Below, in pieces: positions 14,760-22,708 of a stretch of DNA of 64,000 nucleotides. Every line of letters starts with the position of its first letter. Positions within the stretch are counted from its first letter, which is position 1. A program made the position numbers and the translations under genes. The stretch is from CAZEVY01 sp964515555 (lineage in GTDB: Bacteria > Acidobacteriota > Terriglobia > Bryobacterales > Bryobacteraceae), in NCBI GenBank assembly GCA_964515555.1, contig CAZEVY010000005.1, positions 58,067 to 122,066 of the forward strand. The letters are read 5' to 3'. The notes below the pieces were generated by a model. The model was given only the letters and a program-made list of their open reading frames with translations, was not told the origin of the DNA and ran no database searches.

Positions 14760-16051
14760 CGGCGGTCGTTACGGAAGATCTCGCCTTCCTTCATGACGAA
14801 GAAGACCCGCTCGGCGGCGCGGATGTTGGCGGTGGGGTCGCCCGGCATCGCGACGATGTCGGCGTCGTAGCCGGCGAACAGCGAACCGAGCCGGTCGGCT
14901 AGTCCGAACAGTTCGGCGTCGACGGACGTTGCTGCCTTCAGCGCGTCGATCGGCCGCATGCCGCGGTCCACCAGTTGGCGAAACTCCTCCGGATTCCGGC
15001 CGTGCGGATACACCCCCGCGTCGGTGCCGAAGGCGATGCGGACGCCCATGCGGATCGCCTTGGCGACGGTCTCGTCGATGCTCGCCATGGCGGCACGCGC
15101 CTTCTTCTCGACGCGCGGGTCGAAGCGCGCGCCCGCCGCCAGGCGCTCGCGCAGGCCCTGGATCGCCATTAGCGTCGGGACGTAGAAGGTCCCCTTCTGC
15201 ACCATCATCTTCAGCGCTTCCTCGTCGAGAAACGACCCGTGCTCGATCGAGTCGATGCCGGCGCGAATCGCGCGCTTGGCCCCCTCCGCCCCGTGCGCGT
15301 GGGCGGCGGTGCGCTTGCGTTGTGTGTGGGCCTGGTCGACCAGCGCGTCGAGCTCGGCCTGCGTGAGCTGCGGCGAGTCGACGTCGTCGTTGAGGGAGAG
15401 CACGCCACCGGTGGCGCAGGTCTTGATCACATCGGCGCCGAACTTCACGTTCCAGCGGACGGCGGCGCGCACGGCGTCTGCGCCGTTGGCGACGGTCGGC
15501 GGATGCTGATCGGGGTCGAGCAGCCCGAAGCGGAAGCTGTTCGTGGGATCGCAGTGTCCGCCCGTGGTCCCGATGCCGCGCACGGCGACGAGCATGCGCG
15601 GCCCCACGGCCCGGCCGCGCGCGATGGCGTTCCGCAGTCCGACGTCGACGAAATCGCGCGAGCCCAGGTCGCGCACCGTGGTGAAGCCGGCCATCAGCGT
15701 ACGGCGTGCCACGGCCGCCGCGTCAAGCGTCAATTCGGAGATCGGCTTTTGAAGCTGCTCCAGGCGCGACGCCGACGGGTCGTTGCCGGGGTCGTCGCGA
15801 AGGTGCGTGTGCGCGTCCATGAAGCCGGGTGAAAGCGTGGCATCGCCCAGGTCGATCACTTCCGCGCCGACGGGAATAGCGGCGCCGGGGCCGACCGCCG
15901 CGATCTTCCCGTCGCGCACCACGACGACGCCCGGCCGCTGGAGCGTGTTCGAGCGCCCGTCGAACAGCCGTGCGGCCTTGAGCGCGATCGTGCGCGAGGG
16001 CGTTTGCGCGGCGCAGCAGGCCGCGGCGACCAGAATCCATGCGGGTTTCAT
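14756..16051 (-). CDS. Exported metal-dependent amidohydrolase (imidazolonepropionase/prolidase-like)
   Basis: The 431-residue protein has a signal peptide (MKPAWILVAAACCAAQ). Its amidohydrolase barrel has metal ligands in DAHTH (His80, His82), a likely carboxylated lysine in VIKTCATGG near 220, AHAHG and IEHGSF histidines, and the Asp of FGTDAG near 330. The composite domain at both ends (GVVVVRDGKIAAVG, ADIVAMPGDP) is typical. Such secreted amidohydrolases cleave dipeptides or cyclic amides. ATG 16051 overlaps the ligase stop as ATGA, so translation is coupled to that gene. Confidence 0.88.
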   Translation of the reverse strand: MKPAWILVAAACCAAQTPSRTIALKAARLFDGRSNTLQRPGVVVVRDGKIAAVGPGAAIPVGAEVIDLGDATLSPGFMDAHTHLRDDPGNDPSASRLEQLQKPISELTLDAAAVARRTLMAGFTTVRDLGSRDFVDVGLRNAIARGRAVGPRMLVAVRGIGTTGGHCDPTNSFRFGLLDPDQHPPTVANGADAVRAAVRWNVKFGADVIKTCATGGVLSLNDDVDSPQLTQAELDALVDQAHTQRKRTAAHAHGAEGAKRAIRAGIDSIEHGSFLDEEALKMMVQKGTFYVPTLMAIQGLRERLAAGARFDPRVEKKARAAMASIDETVAKAIRMGVRIAFGTDAGVYPHGRNPEEFRQLVDRGMRPIDALKAATSVDAELFGLADRLGSLFAGYDADIVAMPGDPTANIRAAERVFFVMKEGEIFRNDRR

Positions 16052-17652
16052 GCGGTTTCGATCCTTGCGGCCCTCTCCAGGCCGAGCCGCGCGATCTCCT
16101 CCTCGCGAATCTTGAATTTTTGCACTTTGCCGGTGACCGTCATCGGGAACGCGTCGACAAAGCGGATGTGCTGCGGCACCTTGAAGTGCGCGATCCTTCC
16201 CTTGCAATAATCGCGGATCTCCTGCTCAGTCGCCGATTCGCCGGGCTTGAGCCGCACCCAGGCGCAGATAGTCTCGCCGAGCCGCGCGTCGGGCAGGCCG
16301 ACCACCTGAACGTCGGAGATCTTCGGATGCGTGTAGAGGAACTCCTCGATCTCGCGCGGATAGACGTTCTCGCCGCCGCGGATCACCATGTCGCGCGCGC
16401 GTCCCGTGATGCGGAAGCAGCCGTCTTCACGCATTACCGCGAGATCGCCGGTGTGCAGCCAGCCGTCGGCGTCGATTGCCTTCCGCGTGGCCTCCTCCTC
16501 GCCGTCGTAGCCCTTCATGACGGCGTATCCGCGCGCGCACAGCTCGCCCTGCTCACCGATGGGCAGCGTCTCCGCGCTCGCGGTCGAGACGATCTTGATT
16601 TCGGTGTTGGCGAGCGCGCGTCCGACCGTGGAGACGCGCAACTCCAGGCTGTCGTCGACATCCGACATGGTGACCACCGGCGAGCTTTCGGTCTGCCCGT
16701 AGGCGATCGTCACCTGGCGGCAGTGCATCTCATCGACGACGCGGCGCATGACTTCAATGGGACAGGGCGCGCCCGCCATGATGCCGGTGCGCAGCGACGC
16801 CAGGTCGAAGCGCGCGAATTCGGGGTGTTCCAGCTCGGCGATGAACATCGTCGGGACGCCGTAGATCGCCGTGCAGCGCTCCTCGCCGATCGCCTGAAGC
16901 GCTTCGAGGGCGTTGAACTGCCAACCGGGAAGCACCAGCGTCGAGCCGCGCACTACAGTCATCAGCGACGCCATCACGCAGCCGAAGCAATGGTAGAGCG
17001 GCACCGGAGCGCACAATCGATCGCCCGGCGCGATGCGCATCTGCTCGCCGACGAGGGCGGCGTTGTTCAGCAGGTTGCGATGCGTCAGCAGGACGCCCTT
17101 GGGCGAACCCGTCGTGCCCGACGTGTATTGAATGTTGACGACGTCCTCCGGCGACGCCTCGACGCGGTAATCCGTCCCGCGCGCGCGCATCCCGGTCCAG
17201 TCGCCGCCGCCCAGGTAGACGACGTGGTCGAGCGTAGCGGCTCCGGCCCGCTCGAGGATCTCGCGATAGTTCGCGCGCGCGTCCTGCTCCCAGAGGAAGA
17301 GCGCCTTCATCGCCGATTTGCGCAACACGTAGCCGAGCTCGTGCGATCGATAGGCGGGATTCACGTTGACCAGCACGAGTCCCGCCTCGGCGCAGGCGAG
17401 CTGCAACAGAATCCACTCCAGGCAGTTGGCCGACCACACTCCGGCGCGGTCGCCCGGACGCAGGCCGAGACCCGCCAGTCCGCGCGCGGTCCGCTCGACT
17501 TCGGCGAGCAGCTCCCGCCACGCGAGCCGGACGTTCTGGTGGCGGACGATAAGCGCGGGGTCGCCCGGCTGTCGCGAGGCGGTCTCGCGCAGGACCTGCG
17601 GAATCGTCTTCTCGATGACGGGACGCTCGGGTCCACGCGCGTAGCTCTGCAT
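16048..17652 (-). CDS. AMP-forming acyl-CoA synthetase
   Basis: This 534-residue ANL-superfamily ligase activates a fatty or aromatic acid with ATP and CoA. The phosphate loop YTSGTTGSPKG is near residue 180. YGQTESSP, WLHTGDLAVM, GRARDMVIRGGENVYP and the C-terminal catalytic lysine in TVTGKVQKFK follow in the usual order. Length and order suggest a medium- or long-chain acyl-CoA synthetase; the chain length is not readable. I start at ATG 17652 because a TATAAT box lies 15 nt upstream. The amidohydrolase gene follows with a 4-bp overlap. Confidence 0.9.
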   Translation of the reverse strand: MQSYARGPERPVIEKTIPQVLRETASRQPGDPALIVRHQNVRLAWRELLAEVERTARGLAGLGLRPGDRAGVWSANCLEWILLQLACAEAGLVLVNVNPAYRSHELGYVLRKSAMKALFLWEQDARANYREILERAGAATLDHVVYLGGGDWTGMRARGTDYRVEASPEDVVNIQYTSGTTGSPKGVLLTHRNLLNNAALVGEQMRIAPGDRLCAPVPLYHCFGCVMASLMTVVRGSTLVLPGWQFNALEALQAIGEERCTAIYGVPTMFIAELEHPEFARFDLASLRTGIMAGAPCPIEVMRRVVDEMHCRQVTIAYGQTESSPVVTMSDVDDSLELRVSTVGRALANTEIKIVSTASAETLPIGEQGELCARGYAVMKGYDGEEEATRKAIDADGWLHTGDLAVMREDGCFRITGRARDMVIRGGENVYPREIEEFLYTHPKISDVQVVGLPDARLGETICAWVRLKPGESATEQEIRDYCKGRIAHFKVPQHIRFVDAFPMTVTGKVQKFKIREEEIARLGLERAARIETA

Positions 17653-17667
17653 TCCGGTTATGGAGAG

Positions 17668-17673
17668 ATTATA
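17668..17673 (-). promoter_or_regulatory. -10 box TATAAT for the acyl-CoA synthetase gene
   Basis: A perfect TATAAT on the minus strand lies 15 nt before ATG 17652. The predicted leader is about 8-9 nt, too short for a normal ribosome-binding site. It falls just before the stop of the upstream sensor gene. Confidence 0.55.
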
Positions 17674-17687
17674 CGTGCGGGCGCGGC

Positions 17688-18890
17688 TCAGACCGCGGCA
17701 GCCCGCGCGCGCTCGGCGACCACCTTGGCAGCGGGCAAAGCGATGCGTTCGGGTGAGACCCAACCGGCCGTGGTCGCCACCACGATCTCCACGGGATCGC
17801 CGACGGCCGCCGAAATCGTCACTCCGCCGCCCTCGGGCATCGCGTCACGCGCCTTCAGCACCAGCATTGCGATCCGATGGCTTAAATCGGCGGGATCGGC
17901 GATGATGCGGCATTCGCCGATCGCCTCCGTCGACACGTCGATTCTGTCGCCGGCGATTCGCCGAAGCGCGGGAAGCGCGTCGACGATTAGCGACTGGAGG
18001 TCGACGGCGGCCGGCTGCGGGTCGGGTGCCGCGCCGGGCACCCGTAACAGCTCCCGCGCCAGCGTCACGGCGCGCTCGCCCGCTGCGCGGATCTGTTCGA
18101 CATCGCTTCGTGTGGGGTCGCCACGGCTCAGCATGTCGAGCAACAGATCGCTATAGCCGTTGATCGCGGTGAGCGTGTCGCCGAACTCCCGCAGGGTACG
18201 GCCGTCGATCGCGCGAGGGAGGCCGGCGGCCGCGCGAGGAGCCGGCGCCGGGACGGGCGAAGGCCTGGTCTCGACGACCGTGGGCCGGACCCCTCCCGCG
18301 GCCAGCCATTCGTGATACACCAACATTCCGCAGATCACCAGCGCCATGAGGCCGCCGACCGCCAGGTAGAGGCTTCCGGAGGCGCGCTCAGCAGCCAGCA
18401 TGCCGGCCGGAGGATTTCGCAACTCGGCAAGGGCGCTGCGGACCTCGCCGGTCGCGAGATCGACCGCCGCGCGAAACTCGATCTCGAGCGCTTTGCGCAC
18501 CGCCTCGCTGGTCTCGAGCGGAAGACGCCGCTGGATCACGGGCGTCTGCCGGACCCACTCGGTGGCGCGCAGCAGCCGCTGCCGGGTCGAGGGCGGAACA
18601 CGCGGATCGTCATCCAGGGCCGATGCGACGCGCAGATAATTGGCGAGGAGAGGAGCGAGGTCCTCCACCGGTGTCGGGCCGGATTGCGGCGCGATGCGCC
18701 GGAGCGCCGACGTCATGTCCTCCAATCGGCGATCGATCTCTGAGGCGCCGGCGCCCGGCACCGGGTTGCTCAAGCGGGTCGCGAGCGTCGCGATACTTAG
18801 GATGCACAGAAGGGCGGCCAATGCCAATGCCAGCCGCCGCCAGATCGCCGGCTCGGTAATTTCCGTCGGATTCATGGAAACTCGCTTCAT
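17688..18890 (-). CDS. Degenerate membrane histidine kinase (likely pseudokinase)
   Basis: The 400-residue protein has membrane helices near residues 18-40 and 174-193 flanking a periplasmic region, then a linker and a kinase-like core. The dimerisation helix aligns with the HDFNNLLTVINGYS class but reads REFGDTLTAINGYSD: Arg234 stands at the phosphoacceptor His. The ATP-binding part keeps ARDAMPEGG, but the N-box Asn is Lys346. The DTGxGM segment is replaced by TTAGWVSPE, and the protein ends before the G2 box. ATP binding and autophosphorylation therefore look lost, and a sensory scaffold or regulator is more likely. ATG 18875 is an alternative start. No response regulator is adjacent. Confidence 0.75.
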   Translation of the reverse strand: MKRVSMNPTEITEPAIWRRLALALAALLCILSIATLATRLSNPVPGAGASEIDRRLEDMTSALRRIAPQSGPTPVEDLAPLLANYLRVASALDDDPRVPPSTRQRLLRATEWVRQTPVIQRRLPLETSEAVRKALEIEFRAAVDLATGEVRSALAELRNPPAGMLAAERASGSLYLAVGGLMALVICGMLVYHEWLAAGGVRPTVVETRPSPVPAPAPRAAAGLPRAIDGRTLREFGDTLTAINGYSDLLLDMLSRGDPTRSDVEQIRAAGERAVTLARELLRVPGAAPDPQPAAVDLQSLIVDALPALRRIAGDRIDVSTEAIGECRIIADPADLSHRIAMLVLKARDAMPEGGGVTISAAVGDPVEIVVATTAGWVSPERIALPAAKVVAERARAAAV

Positions 18891-18962
18891 TATGACAGCG
18901 GGATTGCAAAGGGGAGAGTACTGAGTGGCCTATTCCGTGCCAGGACGTTGGTACCAGCCGCG

Positions 18963-20249
18963 CTAGTTCGGCGCGTATCTGACCCAAAGTTCGAGGCCGT
19001 TGCGCACCGTCAGGTAGGCCGACACCAGCACCATCATCGCCATCAGCAGATTCGTCGGCCAGCGGTTGCGATGCTCGCCCATCCGCGCGCGATCGTTGGT
19101 CATTTTCAGCAAGGCGAGACCGAGCACCGGCACCACGATGACCGTCAGCGCCCGGACGGTGATCGCGAGTGAAACGGCCTCGGCCTGAGTGAAAACGATG
19201 TAGAGCGGCGACAAGCCGAGCAGGGCGATCGACCAGCGGTAGACCGGGTCGCGCCGTGCCTGGTCGGGCGCGGTGTCCATTTCGCCGCGAAATCGCGCCG
19301 TGAAGCGCCGCAGAATGTCCTGCATGATGAGCCCGTAGCTGACGGTGCCGCCGACGTAGTTGCTGAAGCATATGGCCCACAAGCCGAGAGTGAAGATCGC
19401 GCCGCCGAGAGCGCCTTCCGTCTCCGTGAAGATCTTCACGATGTCTTCGAGCGCCCGCGGGCGCACGCCCATCGGCAGCAGCACTCCCGCGGCGGCGATC
19501 TGAACCAGCGCCGCGACCGAGAGCCGGATGCCGAATCCCGTCAGGAGATCGAAGCGCTGCCGCGCCAGGTTCTCCACGCCGCGCCAGCCTTTTTCGGTGA
19601 CCAGGTAGGCGTAGCTCAGATTGCTCAACGAGCCGACCTGGGAGCCGACCATCGCCGTCAGCAGCAGGATCGCGCTGTAGAGCCCGTCCGACTGCGGCAC
19701 GATCGGGATGAAGACGCCGCGCAGAATGTCGATCGGCCGGGGTTTCGCGAGCAGCGCCGCGACCACCAGCGAGAATCCCATCGCGCCCACCATCACCTTG
19801 CAGACGCGCTCCATCACGGGGTATCCGCGCCAGAACATCATTGCGAAGCCCAGGAGCGTGAAGGCGACCGTCCAGATAGCGGCGCTCGAAGGGAACGGCA
19901 ACGGCAGCAGGAGGTGCGCGGCGCTGCCCATCAACAGGATCGTGTAGAGGCTCGAGGCGTGGCGCACGAGGAACGCGGACAGGAAGATCACCCAGACGAG
20001 CCATCGCCCCATGCGGGCGTAGCCTTGCAGGAGACTTTCGCCGGAGACGAGCGCGTAACGGGTCGCGGTGTTGACCCAGACGAAGCGGAACAGAAGCGCG
20101 AGCGCGGCGGCCCAGATCAGGTCGTACCCGTAGGTTGCGCCGGCGACGGCGTTGGCGAGCACGCCGCCGGGTCCCGTCATCGCGGTAAGGAAAACGAGGC
20201 CGGGTCCGAGCGATTTCCACCAGGACTCCCGGTTCGCGGGAGCCGTCAA
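18963..20249 (-). CDS. Nramp-family transporter lacking the classical metal-site motifs
   Basis: The 428-residue membrane protein has the Nramp fold with about 11 helices. In true Nramps, helix 1 carries DPGN and helix 6 carries MPH, which bind Mn or Fe. Here helix 1 reads TGPGG (residues 25-29), and the helix 6 segment reads VGSQVGSLSN near 201-210. The metal-binding Asp, Asn, Met and His are all absent. It may carry another ion or a non-metal substrate. The start is TTG 20249, overlapping the upstream TGA (TTGA) with GGGAG 7 nt before it. It is coupled to the ANL-fold gene. Confidence 0.8.
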   Translation of the reverse strand: MTAPANRESWWKSLGPGLVFLTAMTGPGGVLANAVAGATYGYDLIWAAALALLFRFVWVNTATRYALVSGESLLQGYARMGRWLVWVIFLSAFLVRHASSLYTILLMGSAAHLLLPLPFPSSAAIWTVAFTLLGFAMMFWRGYPVMERVCKVMVGAMGFSLVVAALLAKPRPIDILRGVFIPIVPQSDGLYSAILLLTAMVGSQVGSLSNLSYAYLVTEKGWRGVENLARQRFDLLTGFGIRLSVAALVQIAAAGVLLPMGVRPRALEDIVKIFTETEGALGGAIFTLGLWAICFSNYVGGTVSYGLIMQDILRRFTARFRGEMDTAPDQARRDPVYRWSIALLGLSPLYIVFTQAEAVSLAITVRALTVIVVPVLGLALLKMTNDRARMGEHRNRWPTNLLMAMMVLVSAYLTVRNGLELWVRYAPN

Positions 20250-21832
20250 CGGCGCGCTCCCATGAGGATGTGGAGCGGCAGGAACTTCAGCGCGCCGGTC
20301 GAGTACGGCTCGCGGCGGACGACGCGGAGCGTCTTGCTGTCGCGCCAGACGTCGGTCATGAGGCGGCCGCCGGGGACTTCGCGCAGATGCGTGAGTACGG
20401 TTTCGAGGAGATCGGCGTCGGCGGCGCCGTTGAGACGGGGGTTGACCACGAGCGAGACGCGCGCGCGCCCGTCGGGCTCCTCCTCCTCGATGAACTGGTA
20501 GTCGAGCTGCGAGCCCCCGAAGCGCGCCGGGAGAACCTCTTCGACCAGTGCGATCAGCTCCGGTCCGAGAAAGGTGTTGCCCGCGGCGGTGAGTTTCTCG
20601 AAGCTGCGGATATCGTGCATGTGGACGTGGAAACCGAGCGAATCGATCAGGCAGTTGCAGCGGCGCTCGGCGACGACGCCATAGTCGCCGATCTCGACGT
20701 TGAGCATCAGCTTGGGGCAGCTTCGCAGCACTGTGGTGAACAGGAACGCGTCGACCGACAGGCCGCTGTCGCCGACGGCGCGCTTTCGGCGGATCATGGC
20801 GACCTTGTCGGTCATCAGGTGAACCTCGTCGGGATGCTCGGGGTCGGCGCAGGCCATGCCGATGTAGCCGAGCTCGGCGCAGGAGTATGTGCTGGCGGCG
20901 CGGCATCCAGCCTCGGCGACCAGACGCGCGCGTGCGGGGGTGAAAGGCTCGGCGCTGACGCGGAAGAAGGAGCCGCGAATATCGAGTCCGGCGTCGCGGG
21001 CGGCGATGCAGGTGCGCGCGCAGGTGCTGGCGTTGGTGTCCATCATCGCGGGGGTTCCGCGCCGCCGCATCCCGGCGAGCCATCGCGCGACGGGGAGTGC
21101 GTCGTCGGTCGGCACGTGTTCGGGCTTGGGGAGGGGTCGCCGCCAGAGGGCGCCGAGCCAGCCGCTGGCGACAGTGAAGGCGTGGAACTTGAAGTCCTCG
21201 ATGCGGCGGCGCGGCGTCACCTGGGAGAACCACTTGTCGACCCGGCGTCCGATGCGTGCGAACCGCAGCCAGTTCTTGATGCCGACCATCCCGGGCGGCA
21301 GCTCGCGCCACATACCGATAGGCGTCTCCTCGAGACCGAACTGCGAGACCAGCAGATGCGTGTGCGCGGCTTCGTAGGCGAGAAAACCGAGGTCGACCAC
21401 CAGCCGCGTGCGGCTGCCGCGCGAGCCGCCGGTTCGCGACTCGTAATGCGTCGTCAGCAGCGGATTGTCGAAATCGCGGGGATGGGCGTGGATTTCGAGG
21501 CCGGGGCGCCGGATCGGTTTTCGAGTCTTGAACTCGTCGATGGTGAGATACACACCGCGCGCCAGCAGCTCCTCGAGCGCGCCCTCGACGCCGCGCGACG
21601 CGACCAGAGCTTCGACGTCGGCGTAGCGCAGCCCGGCGTGATCGAGCAGTTTGCGGTAGGGACTGCCTTCGTTGCCGTAGACGCCGCGTTCGAGGATCTG
21701 GAGGAACGCGGACTCGCGGCGAGCCGTCTGCTCGCGAATGAGGCGCAGCGCCTCCGCCTCGTCGATGGTGGTTTGGAAGAAGCTCCGGAGCCCGGCCGCG
21801 TACCGGGCGAACATCAGTGCGGTGTCCAGCAC
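20246..21832 (-). CDS. ANL-superfamily adenylating enzyme (PaaK/LuxE-like)
   Basis: I recognise the ANL fold in this 528-residue protein. YESRTGGSRGSRTRL near residue 125 stands for the phosphate loop, STYSCAELGYIG for the A5 segment, IGDYG for the A7 aspartate region, and a final SKTLRV for the A10 lysine. This order resembles phenylacetate-CoA ligase and acyl-protein synthetase (LuxE) rather than typical fatty acyl-CoA ligases. The substrate is unknown. I chose GTG 21832, which lies 13 nt after a TAGTGT box. It is coupled through a TTGA overlap to the atypical Nramp, so the two may handle the same compound. Confidence 0.65.
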   Translation of the reverse strand: MLDTALMFARYAAGLRSFFQTTIDEAEALRLIREQTARRESAFLQILERGVYGNEGSPYRKLLDHAGLRYADVEALVASRGVEGALEELLARGVYLTIDEFKTRKPIRRPGLEIHAHPRDFDNPLLTTHYESRTGGSRGSRTRLVVDLGFLAYEAAHTHLLVSQFGLEETPIGMWRELPPGMVGIKNWLRFARIGRRVDKWFSQVTPRRRIEDFKFHAFTVASGWLGALWRRPLPKPEHVPTDDALPVARWLAGMRRRGTPAMMDTNASTCARTCIAARDAGLDIRGSFFRVSAEPFTPARARLVAEAGCRAASTYSCAELGYIGMACADPEHPDEVHLMTDKVAMIRRKRAVGDSGLSVDAFLFTTVLRSCPKLMLNVEIGDYGVVAERRCNCLIDSLGFHVHMHDIRSFEKLTAAGNTFLGPELIALVEEVLPARFGGSQLDYQFIEEEEPDGRARVSLVVNPRLNGAADADLLETVLTHLREVPGGRLMTDVWRDSKTLRVVRREPYSTGALKFLPLHILMGARR

Positions 21833-21844
21833 TTTCTGCCAGCG

Positions 21845-21851
21845 TACACTA
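21845..21851. promoter_or_regulatory. Overlapping divergent -10 boxes
   Basis: TACACT (21845-21850, plus strand) and TAGTGT (21851-21846, minus strand) share five base pairs. They could serve the MBL hydrolase and the ANL-fold gene. RNA polymerase could not use both at the same time. Confidence 0.35.
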
Positions 21852-21929
21852 CATGCCTCGGCCGCCAGTCGAGCGGGCGCCCGCGCGGCTCCCCGGTGTG
21901 CTACAAGGGAGCTTCCGGGAGGCCCCATC

Positions 21930-22706
21930 GTCAAAGTCTGCGTGCTCGCATCGAGCAGCTCCGGCAACTCGATCTACCTCTCGTGCGGCGGCACGCGCGT
22001 CCTCGTCGACGCCGGAATCAGCCGCAAGGAGGCGCACCGGCGTATCGAGGCCATCGGCGACGATCCCGCGCGCCTGGACGCCATCCTGATCACGCACGAG
22101 CACAGCGACCACACCTCGAGCCTGGTCCCGCTGGCTCGCCCGGCCAAGGGCCGCCGCGTTCCCGTGTACCTCTCGCGCGGCACCGCGCCCGCCATCGACT
22201 GGAACGGTTTCGAGCCGGTCGTGGAACATTTCCAGGCGGGAATGTCTTTTTCCGTCGGCGACTTCGAGGTGCAGAGCTTCACGATTCCGCACGACGCTCT
22301 GGACCCGGTCGGGTTCACCTTCCGCGCCGGCGGCGTCAAGATCGGCGTCGCCATGGATCTCGGCTACATTCCCGAGTCGGTGAAGTACCATTTGCAGGGC
22401 GCGGCGCTGCTGGTGCTGGAATCGAACCACGATCTCTACATGCTCAAGGTCGGTCCGTATCCCTGGGCGGTCAAGCAGCGCGTCATGGGCCGCAAGGGGC
22501 ATTTGTCGAACGACGCCGTGTCCGACTTCATTCTCGATGGCATGGACCCCTGGGTCGACCGCCTCGTGCTCGGCCACCTCAGCGAGCACAACAACTACCC
22601 GGCGACCGTGCATCTGGTCGCCGATCAGGCGCTGGCGCGCCGGGGCCTCGCGACCAAGCTGGTGGTCGCCGAGCCCGGCCGGCAGTCGGACGTGTTCGAA
22701 TACTGA
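21930..22706 (+). CDS. YycJ/WalJ-like metallo-beta-lactamase-fold hydrolase, start codon unclear
   Basis: The protein of about 258 residues carries THEHSDH (His56, His58, Asp60, His61), the zinc-binding motif of the metallo-beta-lactamase fold, and a C-terminal VLGHLSEHNN. The N-terminus KVCVLASSSSGNS is the start of YycJ-type proteins, putative single-strand DNA exonucleases linked to repair and cell-wall signalling. Homologues begin MK at this point, but here the codon is GTC (21930), preceded by ATC (21927). A GGGAGG site lies at 21917-21922. No ATG, GTG or TTG occurs between that site and the conserved region. The next GTG (21942) would remove part of the first strand. I use 21930 as a placeholder. 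Confidence 0.85.
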   Translation, partial: VKVCVLASSSSGNSIYLSCGGTRVLVDAGISRKEAHRRIEAIGDDPARLDAILITHEHSDHTSSLVPLARPAKGRRVPVYLSRGTAPAIDWNGFEPVVEHFQAGMSFSVGDFEVQSFTIPHDALDPVGFTFRAGGVKIGVAMDLGYIPESVKYHLQGAALLVLESNHDLYMLKVGPYPWAVKQRVMGRKGHLSNDAVSDFILDGMDPWVDRLVLGHLSEHNNYPATVHLVADQALARRGLATKLVVAEPGRQSDVFEY

Positions 22707-22708
22707 AC

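Noticed and set aside
16039..18156. A 705-residue plus-strand frame
   Set aside because: Antisense to the acyl-CoA synthetase; histidine- and arginine-rich with no domain pattern.
21853..21870. ATG 2 nt after a TACACT box on the plus strand
   Set aside because: The frame it opens is not a protein family and is too close to the box; the conserved MBL frame is another one.
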